The notes beneath the pieces were generated by a model that saw nothing but the letters and a program-made list of their open reading frames with translations, searched no databases and had not been told where the DNA came from. Shown here in pieces: positions 47,274 through 59,465 of a DNA stretch of 64,000 nucleotides. The translations under genes were made by a program, and so were the position numbers. Origin of the DNA: Neospora caninum Liverpool (Eukaryota > Apicomplexa > Conoidasida > Eucoccidiorida > Sarcocystidae). The number at the start of each line of letters is the position of its first letter. The first letter of the stretch is position 1. The stretch covers positions 2,666,001 to 2,730,000 of the forward strand of contig NC_018398.1 of assembly GCF_000208865.1 (NCBI RefSeq), written 5' to 3'.

Positions 47274-50200
47274 TCAGTCAGAGCAATCAGCCACCGCCCT
47301 CTTTCCCTCCTCGTCCCATGTCCGTCTCCTCTTCTTCCCCCCGTGACCAAGCTTCGATACGAAATCGACACCAACTCGATGTAATAGCTTTGGTATAGCT
47401 GGCTCGGCCGTTGCGTGGTTTCGGCTCGCCTCCGATCCGCCAGCTGTTTCCTTGCTACTGCACGCACTGCTCGACACGGAGGTGCTTGCCAGATCACAGG
47501 ATGTGGAACCAAGAGAGCCGTTGATTTCGGCCTGCATCCACGAGGGACTCTCAAACCGACGTTTAACTGCGGGGGTCCCTCGATCCGACACGGAGCCAAG
47601 TGGCGCCGGGGCAGCTTGTGATCCGACGCGTGCAGCATAATTTGGGCTTCCTGACGCTGTGCAACAGCCAGGCCGGCCAACTGTCTCAGATACGCCTCCC
47701 TTTGATGATCCGTCAGACCTTCCTGAATGTGATGAAGCTTCGCTATCTTGATTTTCTTGGCGGTGCTGCGTTTCAGAGGGTACATCTTTCTGTTTGCTGG
47801 AAGGTCTGCCTAAAGCTGCAACTCCTTCCACCTGAACCTGACTGTTCAGTCTCGTTTCTACCTCGCCCTCGTCCGTTACAGAAACCTGTGAACGGAGTGG
47901 AGGGGACGCCGGTGTCAAATTGTTTTGTTTGCTTGGTTCATTCGTACGTTGCCGACAGGAAGTGTTGTCGGTAGCTGACATTGTTCGACGTCGAGTGCCG
48001 CCGGTGACTCGCCGCATTCCAGCTACCGCTGCAACTTCTTGCAAACTCGCCAGAGGAGGTGTAATAGGATTCCGCTGCGCCTCTCCAGCATGTTCTGAAT
48101 TCGCACATAGGCGCTCTATACTTGCTGATGTTCTCACTGCAGCTGCAGAAGCCTTTCCCCAAAACGGCGAACGGACAGTCTCATCATGACTCCTAGCGTT
48201 CTCTGAGGTATTCCATGGAATTCGTCTAGCGTCGCCCTGTACACTGCGTTGTGGCCCGCCATTATCATCTGACGACGCATAGTGCCCACGAGAGAAAACG
48301 TCTCGGTAATCAGTGGTCTTCTGTCTGGTCGCTGATTTGCATCCATCGAGCATCTCTGAATCTGGTTCCTCATCCACGCGCCTCGGCGTGGCGGGGCATT
48401 TACACGAGTTAATAGGACTCCCCGTTCCAGCCGTTCTGTTGCCACACTGTCGGGGGCGAGAGCATCGGCTATCTTTGTCCCTGTCACCGAGGAAGCCGCT
48501 GTCAGCTTCTCCTGTATCTGACACGCCTGCGGTGCGAAAGGCAGACGGTAGTCTTCGTCCCACCTGTCTGTAATACGTCATGCGCTGCTGGACCGTCATG
48601 AAGGCCTCCCGAGGCCCGTGTCCCGAAAGGGGAATCCTCTGATCCAACGCCGCCTTTCGCTTCTCTAGTTCCTGAGCGAAAACAAGGAGACGAAGCGGGG
48701 ACCCGGCAAGCGACAAGTGAGGGAAAGGGAAACATTCCTAAAAGAGTAAGCCCCAAACCTCTGCGACTGCCATCGTGGAATGCACACACGCCAAGACACC
48801 AAGAGGTGCTTCGATTCGCTGCTGCTGTCGATGAAGGCAGATCAGAGTTCTGGCTGCCCTGCACAATCACATGGGAAGCTCAAACACAATCCGTTTCCAT
48901 GAACCATCCGTGAGGCCTGCAGCCACATTTTCACGCCACAACTGGACGTACCTCAAATGTCAAAGCTGGGAGGCGAAAGGGCAGTCCAGCAAATTTGTTG
49001 CGCAACCGGACAGCCTCGTTGTACGCTGGAAGGATTCCTCGGAGGGAATGGAAAGAAATGTATTTCGTATCATGCCTGGTGAGTGAAACGCGCAGTGCAT
49101 ACTCTCGCAGTACCGGCTGCTCCGATGTGTCCCCAGCCACGTTTGTGGGAGTTGATGACGTGGGCCGATGTGCCTTCATCTCTAGCTTGATACCTGTCGG
49201 AAGCGGCTGAATCAACTGAATCATCACGCTGCCAAGAAAAAAGCAAAACAGGGGCCAAGTGGCCAAGCACCAAGCGTAACTAGGCCTCGAGGCTAGATCG
49301 CCTTTCCACATGAATGCGAGCATGCCAGGTACGAGGTAAATACCGTACAGCAGTTGTCCAGAAGAAAAACAGCCCAAAACGTGGCGTACAGGAACTCTTG
49401 TCTCCCACAGCTATACTCCTGCTCTCGACCCTTGACTAATAATCACCATCCTCCATTCAGCCACAGATGCCTACCTGTGCGGATACGGATCCTCTTCATG
49501 ACGCACGTTGCTACCCCGAGAATACACAGAGGTTGAGATGCCTGATCCACCTGGTACAATAGAGCTTTGAAGGGTTATTTCGCGCCCCTCTGCTTTTGAA
49601 GGAGGAAATCTACGGGGCAGGGGAGGCCGCCGGAGACCCGTTCCTGGAAAACAAATGTGAAGTAGAAAACGACGACGGTTCGTAGCGACGGCAGTAAAAC
49701 AGCCAATCGCCACCCAACCCGCGAAGCATGAAGAAATCTCTCTGTCAACTGAGGCAGCAACAACAATATCGCGCTGCTGCGTTTTTTAACTGAAACTGCT
49801 GACATCAAGGAGAAACAGACGGAGCGGTAGTATTTCTAATGCTAAAAGGGAACTCAGCATCTCCTTCCCCTGCCTACAACTAGATGGTGTCTGTGTGCCC
49901 AGCCGGTTCTTTTTTGTACCTTGCCGTGGCAACCAGAATAACTGTGAAGAATCATCTGGGAGTCGTTTCGATTCCACTGAAACGGGCAATTGCCGTCGAT
50001 CTTTCGTAAGCTGCTCGGCTTGCGCTTCCTGGATTTCCTGCAGTATCCGGTCATAAAGGACCACAGGTCGGATGACGTGTGTAGATAGGGCATGAGACCG
50101 CGTGGCACTGCATCATCCTTGGTTTTCCTTTTAACAAACAGAAAGCTCAGAAACTTATCTTCCCTCCACGAACTGCAAGCATTCTATAGGAGCACAGCAA

Positions 50201-52603
50201 GAGGCGACCGCTGGCGGATGGCTTCCGAGCCCAGTCGATAGTCATCCTTCATCTCCGCGAGTCCGCAATACGAACTCACCCCTCCTCGACGGTTGTCATG
50301 TTCGATGCTTCTACTTTGGGCAAAAGAAATGGAAGGCGTGTGGGCGGGCCGAGCTGAAGCTGGATCCGTAACCGAAAACGATCTGCCTCCCGTTGCCAGT
50401 CGTCCAGTCGGCAAAAGGCTTGCCTCTTCATGCCTCCCCTCTCTACTTTTCGAAAAGGTGTGGTTCCACGCCGTCTGAGCCTGGCCGTCACTGGTTTGGC
50501 ATCCATGTTGCCTTCGGCCGTGAATCTCGGACAGACCCTGATTGTGGAAAGAAACGGACATTATAGCAAGATAGATGGCGTCTTTTACGTAGCAAGACAG
50601 GTTGACTGCACAGTTACATGCTGTTCCGCAAGAAGAAAGAAAAAACTCACATTTAGAAAGAGTTTATGCTGCTGCAAGAGTATGTTCGCCATCGGTCTCT
50701 GTCCATACTCGACGTTCGTGTTCTCCTCAGCGGCCAACCGTGTATCCTTCCGCACTTCAGTGTTACCAGTGCAGATACTGTCTTCGCTCAACCTCTGGTG
50801 CTGCCGCTGCAGGTCACCGAGCCAAATAGCCATCTGCTGCTGACACAGTTGCTGCCGCAGAAGGAGATCCATGGTCAACGAGAGGTGGGTATGGAGGTCT
50901 GTCAACCTGTTCAGTACGATGTCAATCGTAGTGTCGCCCTTTTCCACGGCCCGGAGGCAAGTGGGGCAACTGGATGGATTACAGGGGAGACGGAGCAGGA
51001 GTGCTTCTATCGGCAGCACACTTTCTTGTTGTTTGGTCCCTCCTTCACTGCAATCTTCGCCACGCTCGCGTATTCGACCTTCTCTAACATCCACGCTCTC
51101 CGTTTGCGGTGCTTCTCTCTTTGACACACTTCGTGTTACTTCGCTTCTTGTAGCCAGATCTGTTTCTTGAGTCACTGCCTCGTGCAACCCGCAGCGTGGG
51201 ATTCTTCCCGTATCTGAAGGCAGAAAATAAAGAGGCGCATTCGCTGAAGAGCTTGTCGGTGATCCACATTCATACACCAATGGGCCAGTAGTGGGAGGCG
51301 TAATACAAGCAAGGAGGTCAGATGACGATGAATCTACGCAAGGTTCCGTCTCACAAAAAGAGGATGTCGAAGAAATCGGAACTGTAGCAGATCTGAGAAA
51401 CCCTTCTTGTGCGGAGCCAGATAATCTGGCCTGCTCACCCGAATGGATCCCATTCGCTTGCGCAGCTGATGCCTGCCGTATGATCGGGAACACATTGTCG
51501 CCACTCTTGCAACTAGCGGACCCCAAAAAGAAGAGCGCCCCGGACAAAGCAGAAGCTGATGCGAAGTGATCTGATCCTGGCAGTGGAACAGAGAGCTTCG
51601 ACGGCAGAGAACATCGGGATCTGCCTTCCAGCACCCCCTCTCCCGTTGCACCGTCTTTCTGAGTTACATCAGGCGTATTCGTTGATTCCTCTCCACCTAA
51701 ACCACAGGAGTGGCGTTGTTCCTGGAGGGGAGCCGATGACAACTCCATACCACGATATACGTATTCGAACAATGCTGAGACGAGTTCCAACGACTCGTGG
51801 TCCAGGTCCGGCATATTTGCCTCGCTCTCACCGAGTGCTTCAGCTTTGCTCTGACCTTCGCGGGAGCAACCCTCATCTAGCGACCCGATTTTGACATTTT
51901 CCCTCTGTCTCGTTGATGTAGCTCCCTTGGTCCTGAGACCCGAAGGGAGCCCTAGAGCTTGCTTGCACTCAAAGCGCGAAGACGCGGTTTCGTTGTAGCA
52001 CGGGGACTCTCTAGCTGAACAGAAGGCAACACTGCCCGAACCGGGAGACGATTTTTCACCATTTGCACTTTTTCTCTGTCCACCTGGTGATGTTGTTGTG
52101 TCTCCTTCGCGCCTCTGCGTAGCATTGATGCTTTCTTCAGTGTCAGAAAATGCGTCCTGGTCGGCTCCGTCCGGCGTTTCAGTTAAGTCTCCCTCAGGTG
52201 AGCTAGAACTGTGAGCTTCCCCGCCTTTGGAGAGGCCTAGAAACAGGGTTTCCTTAACATGCCGAGTCGTATTCTGTCCGTCGCCGACGTCACTAATTTC
52301 AGTCGCACGGGCAATCTCTCCGATGGCCCGCGTATTCCGGTCTCCTGTAAAAAACAACTGAGGCATGAACTGTAGGGCCATCGACAGCGATCGGGACGGC
52401 GCTACTGACTCCGGCGACCCCGAGTCAGCAGTGGATGACCGTTCCGGGCTACGCGAACCTCCAGGGGAACCTGACAAACGCACGTCGCCAGCTTCCTGTG
52501 AAATGATGGCCACGTCAGACGAGAGTTTCGGACATTCAAAGGCAGCATCTCCGATACCGATGACTCCGCCGAAATGACAGCTGCCACACTCTTCTGTCGC
52601 CAT
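47274..52603 (-). CDS. Large low-complexity protein with a possible PX-like segment, 6 exons, about 1394 aa
   Basis: Exons (minus) are 52603 to about 50709, 50537-50280, 50107-49920, 49643-49475, 49228-48952 and 48671-47274. Phases of the last five close exactly. For exon 1 the obvious donor GTGAGT at 50650 gives the wrong phase, while a GTATGG donor after 50709 restores the frame, so that junction is uncertain. The ATG is MATEECGSC; an AG acceptor lies just before it (TTCACAG|GAAATGG), so a 5' UTR intron is likely. Exon 1 is a Ser/Glu/Thr-rich, largely disordered block with a helical end. Exon 2 holds LDDWQREADRFRLRIQLQLG. Exons 5-6 read YALRVSL, NEAVRLRNKFAGLPFRLPAL and ELEKRKAALDQRI, whose order resembles the second half of a PX phosphoinositide-binding domain. 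That match is by eye and weak. The C-terminus has a basic KKRRRTW patch that could be a nuclear signal. Confidence 0.7.
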
Positions 52604-53995
52604 TTCCTGTGAACGCAAGTGTCACATATTGAACAGGCGAAAAAGCTGGTGGTTAAATTGCCCCTAGAAACTGTGAAAGTGGATGCCTGTGGAAATTGTG
52701 AACTGTCCAAACTGACTGAGGAAGAATATACGTATGCCTGCTGGTGCACGTGTATCCATAAACGTGTAAAAGCATAGCTGCACAGTTTTTGAGAATACTC
52801 ATCCATATGTGGAAAAATATGTCATCAACCCCCCAACGGCGCTTTTAACATCTCGGAGTGGGTATCTGTTTCTACCTATATTGTGCTGATCCGGAAAAGG
52901 CTCTCAGCAATCTACTGAAGGTACAGATAATATGCTGTCAGATACCTGTACAGATGAATCACACGCGGCCAGGACCCACCCCACGCACTGAATGACACGC
53001 CGGTTTTTGTATTAGTTGGAAAGGAAACCTATTTAGAGTTCTGCAGTTTACTCCGTATATGAATACTGGAATCCAGAGTTATCGCCGGCACACGCTCTGT
53101 ACCTCTTATGAATTAAATATGCCCTGGAGCCCGATCGGCTCGACGAAAAACGTTCTTGGGAAAACGACTTTTGAACCCCCAATATAGATTGGTTCGAGGA
53201 AATTTTTCCGTACAAGGCCGACACTAAGAACATAGAGGTCACCTCGAAGAAAAACCGCTGGTCAACTAAAACATAATAAGGTCGGCGAGTGTAACTGTGG
53301 ACGTTGTTGGTAAGATGGTCAACGGCGACCGCACACCACGAGCGAAGCACACATGATGAGGAAAAAGCGGCAGCGCACGCCGTCGATCGTACCTGAAAGA
53401 GATTTGCTGCAATGACTGATTCCGCTGTGTTTTTGGCCGCTGATCCGCAATGAGAGTGGGAGACACTCGACGGAAGTCCAATCGAAAACGGCTCGTCGTC
53501 TAACAGGGCTGGCCAGTCTCATTCCGATCGAGAAAACGTGCCGCACGCGGCAGTACGCTGAACGATTGTGCAATCGGCGACGGTAATCCCCAACAGTAAT
53601 CGAAGCCACGGAAAGATCAACGAAAGGTGTACCTGGTGATAACTAGCAGGTACTGAACCGTGAAGGGGAGCTCACCCGTAAGTGTCGAAAATGTTCAATG
53701 AAACACCCTTTCTGCGTTGCTACCCAATGGTCTCCGGGCAACACCCAGAACCTTCAACCAGCCATGGCCGACCAACCACAGCCAACAAACTTGCTTCTTA
53801 TCAGGGAGGGATAGCAAAAAAAGCTGGATAGTCGGAAAGACGTAAAAGTTCCCTTGATTCAAATATGTCACTCGTTGGTGACTAAGCGATGCCTACGTTT
53901 AAGTCACATATATACCACCCGGTTGCAAGCTGTCCTTCCTTCGTCACTGCGCACCTTCCCAAAAAATCATAACGACGAGCGTCCAACGACGGTAA

Positions 53996-54420
53996 ATGGA
54001 TTGCTCTCACCGAGGCGATCTTGAAGAGGCCAAAAAGGCGACATCGAAGAAGGCAGTGAACCAGGCGGCCACTGGCGGCTGGTGACGACTAGCGTCGAGT
54101 CGCTTCACCGTTGCTGGTGCCTTCCTGGCGCTCGCCTACCAGATCTACCTGACTCCGTTCTTCGGTATGGTGAGAAAGGTTTTTAATATTGGGGCATCGA
54201 CAAAATAACGACTATGATGTCTGGGTACAGCACGATCTGGGCGATCAACCCCTGAGCCGGCTCCACACTCTTCGGCACACCAACGAAAGCTTCAACGGGG
54301 CTTGGCCAGTACAATTTCTGTCAAAGCTGCCGAGGACAAGAAACAGCGGCTCAAAAACGAGCAGCTGGCGAAGGCAATTCTTCACTCACGTCCGCGTCGG
54401 GAAATTGTATGCGCAAGAGT
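53996..54420 (+). pseudogene. Remnant of a small membrane-protein gene
   Basis: From the ATG at 53996 one frame reads a Lys/Ala-rich helix (DLEEAKKATSKKAVNQAA), an in-frame TGA at 54083, then a membrane-like stretch FTVAGAFLALAYQIYLTPFF and a TAA. About 130 bases later the same frame resumes as a charged helix, VKAAEDKKQRLKNEQLAKAI. In between, another frame reads GYSTIWAINP, a TGA, and AGSTLFGTPTKAST. Coding-like pieces interrupted by stops and a frame change suggest a decayed gene. A functional spliced gene with a nonsense mutation is the alternative. The parent gene is not recognised. Confidence 0.4.
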
Positions 54421-55484
54421 GTCCACACGCGAGCATTTACAGTTGCGTCGGGGGCGCCCTGACGTGGCGATCGAGACGCGTTGGTCGCTCTTCCGTGGTG
54501 TGGATGGCTGATCACAGCTGGACGGGAGCTCTGGCATGTTACTCGGTAACAAGCGATGAAGTGTTGTTCGAGGCAAAATGAACAACTTCTCCGCCACGTA
54601 TGGAGAAAAACGTGGACGCGCGTATCACGGATGTGCGAGGCGAACAAGAAAGTCTAACTTACAAGTACCCGAGACGTTTTCCAAATGTCATCTGTCGCGC
54701 TTTTTCGATTGCTAAAAGACTCCAAGACCGTAATAAAGGTCTGACACAGCGATGGACGTCGCGTTGACGCGTTTGCAAGGACGAGAAAAACAGCCTGAGA
54801 CTTTCATGAGGAAATGGCGAGAAAGGTGAACACCCACGCAATGGAGCATCTAGCTCGGTTCCTCTACATTCAAGAGGACGGTACCAGCAGTCATCGGATC
54901 TTTGTCCGCGAACACCGGACCACCTTTTTGAACAAACTCTCAGTCCTCCAATGAGCCAAGCTATAAACAGAGACTCCATGCCGTGACGTAAAAGTCGTAT
55001 GGGCACCCTGTAGATTTCTTCGCCCCCCCCCTCAAGCATCTATGATGTCCTGTGATGCTGCGCGAGTTAACGCTATGCCTCCTTCAACGTTCGCATAAGC
55101 AAGCAGAATCTCAAACGTCCTTGTCGTAAGTAGAAGCAAAGGTAACAAACGGTGTTTGATGACGCCACGAAATCCACAGACAAAGCTGCAGCCGGATTCC
55201 GAGTCATCAGGTTCATCAAGTCTTTCCGCCGGCGGCTAGCACTCGTAATAAAAAAAAGCCATGAACAACTTTACGGTTCACTGCATGACATGGCCAGGTA
55301 GGCGCGTACGTCTCCTGCCATTCGCCGATTATCCTCTGCCAGACGACAAGTTATCGAACCACGACCACGCAGTCTGCAGTCCCGTGCTTGCCGCGTTTCC
55401 ATGATTCTGTAGCGACCACAAGCTCTTCGACTGCACAGAGATTTCCAGTGGCGTATCAGTCTGTCAGCGCCTGTCGATGGTTAG

Positions 55485-55781
55485 ATGTCCCCGGCTATCA
55501 CACCATTTCTGGAAAAAAGCGTCACTAGAGAGTGGTTCATCCAGAATGCTGCCGCCTGTGGCCGCGAAAAGGTTCCCAGAGAAATGCTTCGGAGACAGCA
55601 CAATCGAGCGGAGATGTCTCACACGCGTCCGCATCTGGGAGTCGCCAGCACACCTTCTGTCTCGTTTCGGGGAGCGACGGCTACACACAAAGAAAACTAC
55701 GCCAAGAAATTCCGTTGCGAGGCTGGCGCAAAATCGTGGCTAGATCGTCAATTTCCCAAACGTTCGAAGAGGCAACACTGA
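55485..55781 (+). CDS. Candidate small ORF, 98 aa, unknown
   Basis: ATG to TGA frame starting MSPAITPFLEKSV, basic and rich in Ser, Thr, Arg and Lys, without hydrophobic segments. The middle reads SHTRPHLGVASTPSVSFRG and ATATHKENYAKKF, vaguely like short repeats of axoneme-associated proteins, but this is too weak to name. It is isolated within the gene-poor gap and may be chance. Confidence 0.2.
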   Translation: MSPAITPFLEKSVTREWFIQNAAACGREKVPREMLRRQHNRAEMSHTRPHLGVASTPSVSFRGATATHKENYAKKFRCEAGAKSWLDRQFPKRSKRQH

Positions 55782-58700
55782 ATCACAGTGCAGAAAGTCA
55801 CCCCACGTATCTCGGCGTCCCACTGGAGTGCGGTAAGGAGGCTAGTGAAAACTGAGGAAAGGACCCGCCGACTGGCGCCTGCGGTTGACGGGGCAGCAGC
55901 GACGAACCTGTGGTTGTTAACGGCCTGTTGTCTTGATTCAATATACCGGAATCGGTTGTCACCTAAATAGCCATACGGGCAGAAACCCCGCGTACCCTTT
56001 CCTCTTGAATCCAAATGAGGTACTTCACAACAGTTCCATCGCCTTTCTACCGAAGAGAATATGCGGTAGTGTGAAGCTAGAGACTAACCGTGAGATGCTG
56101 TGTCAGTTGTACTTCTGATGTGGGACAGAGAGGGAAAACGTGGTTCCATGATAACGCCTCTTTGAGGTTTGCCCTCTGTAGTTTCGATCATGGAGTCCGC
56201 GAAGGTGTTTCAGATCTCTCGCATACGCTGAATAACCCTTTTCTGGCTTTGGCCACTGGCATCATGCCGCTGGATCACCTTGGGCTCAGCAGCGCAGAAA
56301 GCAGACTATGCATGTGCTCCTGAGGATTTGTTGCATATAGAGTTCTGCTTTCTACAGACCCGCCGTCTTCGTACATGACAGCGATCTTCTACGTCAGATA
56401 CCGTCTGGCAGGTGCACTGCAGCTGGACTCCCGGGGTCACTAGTAATTCAATAAGGGAGACTAGCAATTAGATTCTCTCCGGATCGGCAGGCACAGAAGT
56501 CTGCCTACGTGATATGTCGAAATCCGATGCCTTCAACTTGATTTCCTGAGGAACTTGTTTTTTGGTCTGCCATAGCATCTAGACGCCCTGGTGTGTCTCT
56601 GGTTCAAGATAATGTAAACTGTGCAAACATGGACTACCAACTTCGATGTGCCGAGCAGTGTCCTACCTGAGGCCAGTCACCCGAAGGCATGCCGTCACCT
56701 CAGCCATTTTCGCCGTTTGAGGCCGCTCCGTAGAAATGGCTGGGATGGCTCATTCATGCTACACTAAGACCTGACGGTGACGGTGCCTGCCTGAAGCGCG
56801 TCACGTTTCCCGCATCACGGCGAAATGCTGCTAGAATGCCCCCGCATTATGCGGGTGAATATACAGGAAGGAAAAACTTTGGACTGGCTTTAAAGAGCAA
56901 AGAATCATAGCTGCACCTTTGCCCGGTTTTTGTCCCTCAATTTTATTTCTCGTTTTTGAAATTCCTCGCTCCGTTCTTCCCACGTTGTTCTTCTTCCTCC
57001 TTTATGTTGTAGATACTCCTCCTCTTGAGGTGGCTTAACTACCTTTTTTCACTCCACTGCTATTCAATCAGAATCTCGATAGGTTGTCGTTTGCTACGGG
57101 GTGAGTTTATCCCTCTCCTAAAGGTCATTCTTCCGCACTATATTTCCAATCTTGTGGCGAAATTACATTTACACGACACGATGGCATTACTGAAGTGCGC
57201 CGCACTGGACACACCAATGCTGCACCTCCCCCCCTTTCCCACGTGCAACAACATGGATCCGAATGCTGTGCAATGACGACGCGCGAAAGAAGGCTGTGAG
57301 TAGATTACTATTTTACGGTTAATTCAGAAGGTACCCACCGAAGGCCCCCCATTGCATTAGCACCCCTGCCACTGAAATGAACCTTCAGCCCAAATGGTCC
57401 CACCTTTGGTAATACAAAGCTAGTATTCTGACTAGCAGGTCGATCTGAGCTTTTGCACGTTACCGAGGGTTTCCCGTGACTATCCGGGTGGTGTACGCGG
57501 TACAACAGCGGACGTCTGGGCACCTCCAAATCGAGAGAGAGTTCCAGCAAACATTCCGTATTACAGATGCGAACAGTATTTGCCCAAACCTATTCTGGCT
57601 CGCATTTCCTAGTAAGAAGTCACAGAAAACTAGAGAGTTTGCTTCTGTTAATGCAACTCCCGTCGCCTACGAGTCTACTACAGTCACTCCGTTCCAATCT
57701 TACTCCTCTATTGCCTTGGTAGGGTCCCGTTCAAAAACAACTTAGACGCCGTGGCGATGATAGAGGTGCTCGGCTGTTGACAGTTCTGTCCCCGGCTTCT
57801 TTGGCCCTCAAGATAGGAAAAATTACATTGACTAGAAATTCTCCGGAAGAGCATGATGGCAGATTAGGAACGACACGACCGAACGGGTACCTCGATGTTT
57901 GAGCCTCAAAGCAAGAAGCAAAGTGTCCCTGAAGATGATAAGTTATTAGAGCCTGAGACTCCGTTTGCGCCGGCAAACCAACGGCAAAGGACTTCACTTT
58001 TTGTTTGTCACGAGTCTTTTGTGGCCACCGCTAGTCCACAATCTTGTATTTACTGTATCTTCGTAGCGCCGGTTGCCGCGTCCAAGCAGTGGTTCTTGAA
58101 CTCGTGGCTAATCCTGCCTAAACTAAGCATGACGAAAGATTGACGGTGTCAGCTCAACGCCTAAACATGCCCAAATTTTGGTACAGGGTACTGTAGCCAC
58201 ATGGATCCCATGGTATGTCAAGCGTCTCGGTGCGGAAAGCCAGTTCACTCTGCACGGGCGTTTCCATGCATTCGAGTCCACACAAGCTACAGGCTACGAA
58301 GGCAGCTAGTCTTATGACTCTGTGGAACGGTGTAGCACCTGTATCTACAGTGAAAGGCAGGAAAGAGAGCGGAATTGCAGCAGAAGACAACTCCGTATGG
58401 CGGTGCCCTCCTTGCGGGTCTCACTCTGAAACTTCTTTGTTACGTTTAAGGAAATGAACCATGGAGTGATGCTCGTGATTGCACGCTGAAGGTGGTTTCA
58501 TTATACTTTGCCACAGCATTCTCCCCTTCTGATGTTTCTCTTCTGGTGCTGCTGTGTCCGCAGGTGGTGTGCGTTCAATTATCTTCTCACCTCGAAACCT
58601 CCGACGATGGCTTCCTTCATCGGCTAGCTGGTAAACGATCATCCTTTTTTCCCCGCTCGTTTTTTGCTGGTTTACTCCAACAAATTCCCCGATTCATTCT

Positions 58701-59465
58701 GTGCTCATCTGCGGATACGGTATCTCGTGTGCTTTCGGCGGCCGTTAACTTTCCCCGTCCTCTAAGTGACCCATGCACGCATTGCCAATCTACCGACTGA
58801 CCTAAAACACCCGTAGCAACTGCGAAAGCTTTCACGGCTAAGGAAGACTTTTCTTGAGAGAAACCGGGAAGGACACGCAGGAGGAAGACCATACTTCAAT
58901 AACAGTTTAAATTACAGTGGTCAAGGAGCATACCAAACTGCACACGAGCACCATAGACACGTGCGTTACGCGCTTATTCAAACGATCCGGTCTCTTGTTG
59001 CCGCCAGCTCTTTCCCACCTGGTGCGCAGCCCAAGTTTTCCGCTGTACAGATACTTTATCCGAATGCATGAAACATTTGGCCACCATGGAGCATTTTCCG
59101 TCGGTTTTGAATGAAAGCAATCAGTCTCGTATAAGGTTTTGCACCAGGCTCTGTAAATTCACTTTCCCTTTTGCTTTCCGGCGTGTAAATCTTTTTGTCA
59201 CGTCGCTCTCGCTGTCGATTAGGGAGTGCTTGAGTGGTGGTGTATCCTTAATGGTTCTATTGTGCATGCCTTTAGTCGTCACTGCGCGTGCAAGGAAAGT
59301 CGCTGTGTTCCCGTCTGTTTCTGTGTCTTCAGTAAGCAAAAAATGAATTAGCTGTGCCCTACCTTGTGCGCGTACCGGATCTTATTTTTTCTTTTCGCGG
59401 CTAACGCCTTCCCTCTTCGATTGCCGGGGTCACACAGATCGGAGAGCCGCAGGCGACAGTCGAAG

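Larger units (their letters stand above)
52604..59465. other. 6.9-kb divergent, gene-poor region
   Basis: This is the largest gap, between the start of the minus-strand gene and the start of the TTC1-like gene. GC content is visibly lower than in the left half of the window. Apart from the decayed coding remnant at about 53996-54420, I see only short ORFs, the most protein-like being plus 55485-55781 (98 aa) and plus 57895-58143 (82 aa), neither recognisable. A CCCGCAT-T-ATGCGGG hairpin lies at 56841-56855. Confidence 0.5.

Noticed and set aside
52604..59465. Nuclear copies of mitochondrial DNA, which are common in Toxoplasma genomes
   Set aside because: I saw no stretch recognisable as cob, coxI, coxIII or mitochondrial rRNA. 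A sequence search against the mitochondrial genome would settle it.
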